Source: a virus
Direction: 5' to 3' (one strand)
Virus record (IMG/VR): IMGVR_UViG_3300038532_000066
Coordinates: 1 to 44,195 of that record
DNA: 44,195 nucleotides
The notes under the pieces were generated by a model. It searched no databases and was not told the DNA's origin. It was given only the letters and a program-made list of their open reading frames with translations. Position numbers and translations under genes: made by a program. How positions within the stretch are numbered: position 1 is the first letter of the stretch; each line of letters opens with the position of its first letter. Shown piece after piece: positions 39,675 to 44,195 of the stretch.

Positions 39675-39730
39675 CGCCAACACCTCGCTAAATAGACGTG
39701 CGTAGCATGGAATTTAGCGGCAGTTGTAGC
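39675..39730 (+). repeat. Compact attC-like site
   Basis: GCCAAC (39676-39681) and GTTGTAGC (39723-39730) flank CGCTAAAT (39686-39693), which pairs perfectly with ATTTAGCG (39712-39719). The 56-bp length and the order R''-L''-L'-R' are those of the shortest attC sites. Confidence 0.65.
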
Positions 39731-39734
39731 AAAC

Positions 39735-39762
39735 GAAAAAGGGCCAGCAATAAGCCAGCCCT
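39735..39762 (-). terminator. Terminator of glycosyltransferase operon
   Basis: Arms 39740-39748 and 39754-39762 form a 9-bp stem (two G-U pairs) with a 5-nt loop. On the minus strand it is followed by TTTTT. It stops leftward transcription before it enters the cassette array antisense. Confidence 0.75.
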
Positions 39763-39785
39763 CTCAAAGTCGATCGCTCAACTCC

Positions 39786-40334
39786 TTATGAGAATACGCC
39801 TGATGGCACTGCCTGAATCGCAGGGTTGCTTGGGTCTTTCCATGCAACCGTGTACTCGTAACGAGCCGCGTCAGAAGTGTCATTTGGTACAATCAATCCA
39901 CCTTTGAAGATAGCTCCCTTTGGAGGATCAACCAAAACAGCGTTATCACCACTTGCGAGGTGAAACAACACGGCCTTAGCTGTGATTCCAGAAGTTGCAT
40001 CCAAGGTGTCATAAGCTGCCGAACTCGAAGTGTTCACGTTCGCATCAACCCAAGTCGCAGTACGCGAATAGTTGACGGCCCGTGCTTCTTGACCAGCTAC
40101 CATAACGTCTATCTCATTCGGAGAAGCTGCTTCGATTCCTGCCTTGATGTTCTTGTAGAGTATTGCTCGACCCGCAGCTATATCAGCCGCTATCGTAATC
40201 CCGTTAGTGAAGTCGGTTGTCGTAGCATCGCAGTCAAAGACTACAGCTTGGTCAAACCCACCTTCTAGCGGATTACCGCAATCATTCAATACCTGTGGAG
40301 AAATATCAGAGCAGTTGTAATTAGTACAACCCAT
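39786..40334 (-). CDS. Virion-like structural protein (tail tube or decoration candidate)
   Basis: A 182-aa protein, Ala/Thr/Asp-rich with an N-terminal Cys cluster (MGCTNYNCSD). The composition is like Bacteroidota phage virion proteins. Size fits a major tail tube protein, which I do not find elsewhere; a head decoration protein is equally possible. It has its own promoter-like box and terminator, suggesting high expression. No motif decides between the options. Confidence 0.45.
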   Translation of the reverse strand: MGCTNYNCSDISPQVLNDCGNPLEGGFDQAVVFDCDATTTDFTNGITIAADIAAGRAILYKNIKAGIEAASPNEIDVMVAGQEARAVNYSRTATWVDANVNTSSSAAYDTLDATSGITAKAVLFHLASGDNAVLVDPPKGAIFKGGLIVPNDTSDAARYEYTVAWKDPSNPAIQAVPSGVFS

Positions 40335-40407
40335 CTCAAATGAATGTTAGATGTAAATACTCTGTTTTATTGCCTTGAGTAGTTTCGGCAACTTTCTAAC
40401 GACACTA

Positions 40408-40415
40408 CAAAATTA
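40408..40415 (-). promoter_or_regulatory. Promoter -7 box TAATTTTG
   Basis: Minus-strand TAATTTTG matches TAnnTTTG and lies about 70 nt upstream of the ATG at 40334. No TTG at 19-21 nt. Confidence 0.4.
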
Positions 40416-40427
40416 AACAATTTATCG

Positions 40428-40994
40428 TTATGAGTTGACCGTATTGGCCACATTCCTATCGTGGATAACCATCTCAGCTAAGACCTTATCAACCTTGTAT
40501 GACGGGAAGTCATCGGGCATAAACGTGTGAGGCCGACAATAGCAGTTTTTGCGGTCGCTCATAAGGCTTAGGAACGGACTGTTAGCTCGTGGCCTGTTTG
40601 AAGGGTAAACGCCCTTAGAATCTCTCTTTCTGTAATCTATATCAATTACCATTTCACGGCCTTTAAACATCTTGGCCGCTGTTTGGATTTCCTCTAACGC
40701 TCCTGGCAATAGAATATCGTCATTGTCTAGCCTAGTAGATAGCAACCATCCGTCAGGTTGAAATGTTTGAACTAAATCCGTAACGGGAAACATGACTGGG
40801 AATGGACAAAGCTCATCCATTAAATCTTGTGGCGTTCTAGGGTCAAATGAAACAACCCAGTCAAACGCAGCGTCCTGACTTAACACAGATTCCTTAGTTG
40901 CTTTGAACAACTCTAAACGGTGGTTCATCCACTCGTCAGCGTCAGGACGGTCGTAGATACCGTTATTGAATCGGGTTAGTATTACGTGTTGCAT
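40428..40994 (-). CDS. Glycosyltransferase, rhamnosyltransferase-like
   Basis: A 188-aa protein from ATG 40994 (MQHVILTRFN...); an earlier in-frame ATG at 41018 would lengthen the overlap with the previous gene. WVVSFDPRTP (46-55) and TRLDNDDILL (88-97) match the putative rhamnosyltransferase family. DNDD would bind the metal-nucleotide sugar. Acceptor unknown. It is the last of four consecutive glycosyltransferase genes. Confidence 0.7.
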   Translation of the reverse strand: MQHVILTRFNNGIYDRPDADEWMNHRLELFKATKESVLSQDAAFDWVVSFDPRTPQDLMDELCPFPVMFPVTDLVQTFQPDGWLLSTRLDNDDILLPGALEEIQTAAKMFKGREMVIDIDYRKRDSKGVYPSNRPRANSPFLSLMSDRKNCYCRPHTFMPDDFPSYKVDKVLAEMVIHDRNVANTVNS

Positions 40995-41664
40995 TGTTCT
41001 GGAATATCTTATCGGCAACCCTTATAAGTCGCTGTTGGTCTGTTCTGTGTTCGGTGTCGTGTATCGTTTCCTTCGGATTGAGATAGCCAAAGTAATCCGA
41101 TGGGTGCGCTAAACAAACGATGTCTTTACCCTTAAGGCTAGCATCCTCCGCCAATACAAGGTCGGCCATACATTGCCGCGAATATCTGAATATCAACGGC
41201 CTGTAATAATGAGTGTTGAAAGCCATTACACCCGTACCACCCACGTCAACTTTGTGGTCTGTTGGGTTAGCGTTCAAACACATTGTAAGCTCGTGGCCTT
41301 TGTAATATGGCAACCCTTTACCTAGCAACCTTCGCCCGTGGTGTGTGACTATACAACCATGTTCTTTGATAGATGAAACCATATCGTCTGCGTAAGTCTC
41401 AGGATAAATAAGGTCATCGTCTAGTGTAAAGTAATACTCGTGCTTGTCTCTTGGAAATCCGTTACCAACCAGAAACCGAAACTTACCAAGGTCGGTTAAA
41501 TCACCGTCTCGGTTCATTACCTCAACCCACTCAGGAATAAAAGAAGCGTCTTTACCGTTCCAATAAACCCGCGTGTAGTCGAATTGACCTTTAATGCTTT
41601 CAAGCATCTCTAATAAGCAATCTTCGCGGCTTGGGTAGGAAGCTATGTTTGCGGAGCGTTTCAT
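40963..41664 (-). CDS. Glycosyltransferase, GT-A fold
   Basis: A 233-aa protein. The N-terminus ASYPSREDCLLEMLESIKGQ and FTLDDDLIYP (D82-D84) give the GT-A pattern; a GGTGVMAFN segment and an aspartate-rich AEDASLKGKD follow. It resembles GT families that act on surface glycans. It overlaps the 65-aa gene upstream by 4 nt. Acceptor unknown. Confidence 0.68.
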   Translation of the reverse strand: MKRSANIASYPSREDCLLEMLESIKGQFDYTRVYWNGKDASFIPEWVEVMNRDGDLTDLGKFRFLVGNGFPRDKHEYYFTLDDDLIYPETYADDMVSSIKEHGCIVTHHGRRLLGKGLPYYKGHELTMCLNANPTDHKVDVGGTGVMAFNTHYYRPLIFRYSRQCMADLVLAEDASLKGKDIVCLAHPSDYFGYLNPKETIHDTEHRTDQQRLIRVADKIFQNNATRNTNPIQ

Positions 41665-41858
41665 CCTACTCTCATTAAAGTGTTTTCTTCTGCGCTTATC
41701 TCGTAATCATGGTGAACTGAAAACTCAACCCCGCTAGACAACCCATAAAGAACTTCTGATTTGCTTACTACTAATTGCGTAACCATTCTTGGATCTTGGT
41801 TTCTATCTGTCTTGAGATACACAATCTGGTCAATATCGAACTCGTTTTTTATTGTCAT
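41661..41858 (-). CDS. Hypothetical 65-aa beta protein
   Basis: A 65-aa protein (MTIKNEFDIDQIVYLKTDRN...) with the layout YLKTDxDQxxRMVT...GLSSGVEFSVHHDYEIS, a small barrel-like protein that recurs in Bacteroidota phages. Function unknown. It overlaps the 43-aa frame upstream and the glycosyltransferase downstream. Confidence 0.6.
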   Translation of the reverse strand: MTIKNEFDIDQIVYLKTDRNQDPRMVTQLVVSKSEVLYGLSSGVEFSVHHDYEISAEENTLMRVG

Positions 41859-41961
41859 CTTTTAATAGTTCCGCTTGTATCTGGTTCTTGAGATTCCACC
41901 GCTTAATAGGATTGACCGCGTGGCTCAGTTGTAAGTATAGGTTTGCTAGTTTGTTGGTCAT
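41830..41961 (-). CDS. 43-aa basic peptide
   Basis: ATG at 41961 overlaps the stop of the upstream glycosyltransferase (ATGA). 43 codons (MTNKLANLYLQLSHAVNPIK...), helical and basic. It overlaps the next gene start by 29 nt. Probably real because of the coupling. Confidence 0.5.
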   Translation of the reverse strand: MTNKLANLYLQLSHAVNPIKRWNLKNQIQAELLKDDNKKRVRY

Positions 41962-42581
41962 CGGTACTTGTCTTTAATAGCGTCAATAGCAATTCTACGT
42001 TCGCTCTGGTTATTCATTTGCTTACTCTTTTGAGTGGCGTGGTGTCTGTAAGTGTACAAAGTAGCGTCAATGTAACCGATACTCTTACCCTGACTTAATA
42101 ACCACAAATTAAAGTCATATTCTTCACCCGTCCAAAGTTCTTCATCAAACCACTCACCCTCTGTTAAGTCGGCTCGATATGTAACCGTTCCGCCGTGGAT
42201 ACAGTTGTTTTGTAGCATATCCTTTAACCTGGGTCGTCTTATCTCAGGTTTCCACTTTCTTATCCTCGGTTCTTTGAAGGTGAAATTATCCTCGTAAATA
42301 CAGTTTGAGTTTCCATGAATGAAGTCGTAACCCCTCATGCCTTCTAACGTGTGTTTAATCGCTTCTGGTGGTAGTAGGTCGTCATCGCATAGATAGGTTA
42401 TAAACTCGCCTTTAGCGCGCTCTATGCCTCTGTTCAGGTTGTAGCTCACCCCGTTGTCCGATTGGCTTAGTATTACCTCACCTTCAACGTCCGCGAATTT
42501 AATAGCCTCTTCCGCTGATTCAACGGCCTCAGACAAGTAGCCTCTGTCTTTAACGTATGGAATTATGATACTAATCTTCAT
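41958..42581 (-). CDS. Glycosyltransferase family 2
   Basis: A 207-aa protein from ATG 42581 (MKISIIIPYVKDRGYLSEAV), the usual GT2 start; ATG 42596 is possible. YLCDDDLLPP (about 63-72) is the DxD metal site. GEEYDFNLWLL near 156-166 matches the ED-type catalytic region of GT2. It adds a sugar from a nucleotide donor to an unknown acceptor, possibly a virion protein or host glycan. Confidence 0.78.
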   Translation of the reverse strand: MKISIIIPYVKDRGYLSEAVESAEEAIKFADVEGEVILSQSDNGVSYNLNRGIERAKGEFITYLCDDDLLPPEAIKHTLEGMRGYDFIHGNSNCIYEDNFTFKEPRIRKWKPEIRRPRLKDMLQNNCIHGGTVTYRADLTEGEWFDEELWTGEEYDFNLWLLSQGKSIGYIDATLYTYRHHATQKSKQMNNQSERRIAIDAIKDKYR

Positions 42582-42738
42582 CTCTAATATGCACACAAAC
42601 GTGCCACCATATTAACATTATTCTCAATCCCCACCCATGTAATTGAAGCCCTAAATCATAGTGCTTAAACCCAACATGGATAAGAAATAAATCATTGCTT
42701 TTACAAACATGAATAGATTTAATCGCGCTTATTTCCAT
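42571..42738 (-). CDS. 55-aa hypothetical protein
   Basis: ATG at 42738 lies inside the end of the previous glycosyltransferase. The 55-codon frame (MEISAIKSIHVCKSNDLFLI...GWGLRIMLIWWHVCVH) fills the gap between two glycosyltransferase genes and overlaps the next start. Strand-rich, with many His and Trp; similar short proteins occur in Bacteroidota phages. Function unknown. Confidence 0.5.
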   Translation of the reverse strand: MEISAIKSIHVCKSNDLFLIHVGFKHYDLGLQLHGWGLRIMLIWWHVCVHIRDED

Positions 42739-43394
42739 CCCCATGCGTCCTCTGCTTCTGTGTGTACGTGTCCTATTGTGCTTGTCATTCCTATGTGTTT
42801 AGATAGTGAAGGTACGTGAAACAACTGTTTCAACCCTAGTTCGTGCATCACTTGCGGTATGCAATGGTCAATCTGTTGATTCGCTTCGTAGTTGTCTCTG
42901 TGATTGATAAAGAACGGGTGTTCAAGTACTTTCTGAGCTACTTCTCTTCTGAAAAAGTAACCGCCTCCGTAACTAGAATCCCACCCACCCGCTACAGGTT
43001 GCCATCCTCCGTTCTTCCACTTGTTTCTTCGACCTAACTCTCTCGGAGTGTAAACAGCGCAATAACCTACTAAGTCGGGGTTCAACGCTTGTTCAATTGT
43101 CTTCTGAACTTCTATATTGTATTTGAACACTAAATCATCGGGTAGAACGCCTACAATATCACCATCCTTACTGCCATTAACCAATTCTCTTAATGTTCTT
43201 GCATAGTGCTTAAAGCATCCCAACTGGCTAACATATTTCTCGACTAGCATTGTGTGTCCGCCTGTTCCTATGTCGTGCGGCCCGTCAACTGAGATAAATA
43301 CCTCGGTGTGAGTAAACTTATCCAATACAGACTCATAAGCCTCTGGTAATGTTTCAACGTCTCTAGGGACGTGCATCATTGCAATGTGAATCAT
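42729..43394 (-). CDS. Glycosyltransferase, GT-A-like
   Basis: A 221-aa protein. MIHIAMMHVPRDVETLPEAY, then FISVDGP (33-39) and GVLPDDLVF (82-90, D86-D87) give the nucleotide-sugar and metal sites. GGGYFFRREVA near 142-152 follows the acceptor side. It is the first gene of the leftward glycosyltransferase operon. A weak TAATAATTTG box lies upstream. Confidence 0.65.
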   Translation of the reverse strand: MIHIAMMHVPRDVETLPEAYESVLDKFTHTEVFISVDGPHDIGTGGHTMLVEKYVSQLGCFKHYARTLRELVNGSKDGDIVGVLPDDLVFKYNIEVQKTIEQALNPDLVGYCAVYTPRELGRRNKWKNGGWQPVAGGWDSSYGGGYFFRREVAQKVLEHPFFINHRDNYEANQQIDHCIPQVMHELGLKQLFHVPSLSKHIGMTSTIGHVHTEAEDAWGWK

Positions 43395-43418
43395 GCGTCA
43401 ATAATACAAATTATTATC

Positions 43419-43426
43419 TAACTTTG
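43419..43426 (+). promoter_or_regulatory. Promoter -7 box TAACTTTG
   Basis: TAACTTTG matches TAnnTTTG. Transcription would start near 43433 and meet a terminator at 43473-43501, giving a short RNA. No clear -33 TTG. Confidence 0.4.
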
Positions 43427-43432
43427 AAGTGT

Positions 43433-43501
43433 TCATCGTTGCGGGGGTTTTACTTGTTTTTCTCCCCGCTTTAGCCCTAACCTAGAGTTGGGGCTTTTTT
43501 T
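43433..43501 (+). ncRNA. Putative ~70-nt small RNA
   Basis: Between a -7 box and a strong terminator lie about 70 nt with GCGGGG/CCCCGC (43441-43468) as a first hairpin and the terminator as the second. No coding frame is present. This is the architecture of a short, independently terminated RNA. Start and existence are inferred. Confidence 0.4.
43473..43501 (+). terminator. Strong Rho-independent terminator
   Basis: AGCCCTAAC (43473-43481) and GTTGGGGCT (43487-43495) form a 9-bp stem with one G-U pair and a 5-nt loop, followed by six further T. It lies upstream of the gene at 43516, not after a gene. Confidence 0.8.
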
Positions 43502-43503
43502 AT

Positions 43504-43511
43504 TATGTTTG
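43504..43511 (+). promoter_or_regulatory. Promoter -7 box TATGTTTG
   Basis: TATGTTTG ends 4 nt before the ATG at 43516, the same near-leaderless spacing as at 10151 and 36421. No TTG at 19-21 nt. Confidence 0.5.
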
Positions 43512-43515
43512 CCGA

Positions 43516-43707
43516 ATGAGTAAAAGTGATTACAAGTACATTCGATGGACTAAATACCAAGGGCGTAGGTTCTGGCAAGCAAGGGTGGGAAGTAAGACTA
43601 AACTATTCCCGCCAACCGATGAAGGCGAAAGGGCAGCGGCTAAGTATTCAGACCTTTTGTTGATTAAGGAGGGTAGAGAACCTGTTAACGTGCTTGTGAG
43701 GAATTGA
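43516..43707 (+). CDS. AP2-like DNA-binding protein
   Basis: A 63-aa protein. YKYIRWTKYQGRRFWQARVG (6-25), KTKLFPPTDEGERAAAKYSD follow the AP2 domain pattern: three strands ending W-x-A-R, then a helix rich in Ala. In phages such domains are usually attached to HNH endonucleases; here it stands alone. It probably binds DNA. It starts a short rightward operon. Confidence 0.6.
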   Translation: MSKSDYKYIRWTKYQGRRFWQARVGSKTKLFPPTDEGERAAAKYSDLLLIKEGREPVNVLVRN

Positions 43708-43755
43708 CACAACGGAGGCAGCTAAACAGCGGTATTAACGGTTAAATAGATACTG

Positions 43756-44103
43756 ATGAAACGACCAAAACTAGAATATTACGGAAAGCCAAAAGTGACT
43801 GACAAAGGCGTTGAGACAAATGTGCCTATTTCGGATGTTATGAGATTTGTAAAAGAACTAGAAGCATACTGCGACCGCCTAGAACAAGTTAATTCTGATG
43901 CTTTAGCTGATGTTGTATTAAGTGAGGAACGAACGGAGTTAAACCCCGATAAGGAATTACTGGATTGCATACATAACCTAATGGGGTACTTTGACACACC
44001 AATAGCACGACTAAAAATGCAGGGTGAAGATTGTGAAGCCGTGAGAAAAATTGGAAGAGAGGTATTAAGTAAGCACAACAGAGATTGGCGAGGGGGGGGT
44101 TAA
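43756..44103 (+). CDS. Hypothetical 115-aa protein
   Basis: A 115-aa protein (MKRPKLEYYGKPKVTDKGVE...), acidic, with helices at 27-50 and 66-110. It ends RGGG-stop in a run of eight G at 44092-44099, so the true C-terminus depends on that homopolymer being read correctly. It follows the AP2-like gene. Family unknown. Confidence 0.55.
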   Translation: MKRPKLEYYGKPKVTDKGVETNVPISDVMRFVKELEAYCDRLEQVNSDALADVVLSEERTELNPDKELLDCIHNLMGYFDTPIARLKMQGEDCEAVRKIGREVLSKHNRDWRGGG

Positions 44104-44195
44104 TTAAATACAACACATGGCTAAATACTCGCGTAGTGAGATTTGGCCGCAGTTGTGTAATTTTACGGCTCAGTTCTTTCTTCAGTTACCCTCGG
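44098..44195. repeat. Right copy of 98-bp direct terminal repeat
   Basis: Identical to bases 2-99. See the left copy: the window closes on itself, so the sequence represents a full genome circle. Confidence 0.9.

Noticed and set aside
36461-39730. CRISPR array
   Set aside because: The repeated elements differ from each other in sequence and length and alternate with genes, not with short spacers.
43779-44116. Minus-strand frames of 75-99 aa near the right end
   Set aside because: They are antisense to the 115-aa rightward gene and lack any coupling or promoter.
1-44195. Integron integrase or tyrosine/serine recombinase
   Set aside because: No protein has the R-H-R-Y or resolvase pattern; the arrays therefore lack their own enzyme here.

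Overview
The window is an essentially complete, circularly closing genome of about 44.1 kb from a tailed phage with siphovirus-like gene content; bases 2-99 recur exactly at 44098-44195. The likely host belongs to Bacteroidota. Promoters fit TTG - 19 nt - TAnnTTTG, start codons lack clear Shine-Dalgarno sequences and sit in A-rich leaders, and several families (DUF3127-like OB-fold, DUF4373-like replication protein, PGRP-type amidase, small-terminase type) are typical of Bacteroidota phages. I see no integrase, excisionase, repressor, DNA polymerase, tRNA or CRISPR array, so the lifestyle looks lytic or is undetermined.

Layout. (1) 124-9976, leftward: tail and accessory virion genes (membrane peptides, small terminase, tail-assembly chaperone pair, tape measure, distal tail proteins, fibre-like protein, MuF-like minor head protein). 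(2) 10151-22516, rightward: early and replication genes (metallophosphoesterase, ERF annealing protein, DUF3127-like protein, NinG, SNF2 helicase-methyltransferase fusion flanked by two DnaA-domain-IV-like proteins, DUF4373-like protein, DnaB helicase). A roughly 370-nt structured non-coding region with group-I-intron-like motifs lies at 12.39-12.76 kb. (3) 22580-24503, rightward: AT-rich accessory genes separated by attC-like imperfect palindromes. (4) 36421-24573, leftward: glycosyltransferase, large terminase, portal, scaffold, capsid, head-tail genes, LamG protein, PAS protein, holin-like protein and amidase. (5) 36461-39730, rightward, opposite to its neighbours: a second array of accessory genes separated by attC-like palindromes, carrying two NPPY methyltransferases and a putative 2OG-Fe(II) oxygenase. 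(6) 43394-39786, leftward: four glycosyltransferases, small proteins and a virion-like protein, ending at a terminator. (7) 43400-44103 and 21-125, rightward: a putative small RNA, an AP2-like protein and an uncharacterised protein.

How it works together. ERF, NinG, DnaB, the DUF4373-like protein and the helicase-methyltransferase form a replication-recombination module. Genes there are tightly coupled by ATGA or TAATG overlaps and driven by several matching promoters. Virion genes are leftward but split into three blocks by the early module and the second accessory array, so the two terminase subunits lie about 25 kb apart.

The most unusual feature is the pair of cassette arrays. Their intergenic spacers fold like integron attC sites. 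In at least four cassettes the first 9-10 bases are exactly complementary to the bases at the end of the same cassette, which is the topology integron gene cassettes have. No integron integrase is present, so these resemble attC clusters lacking an integrase (CALIN), carried by a phage. Two other segments, 9521-9994 and 22580-23377, share the same 13-bp terminal inverted repeat around different genes and may be a second type of exchangeable unit.
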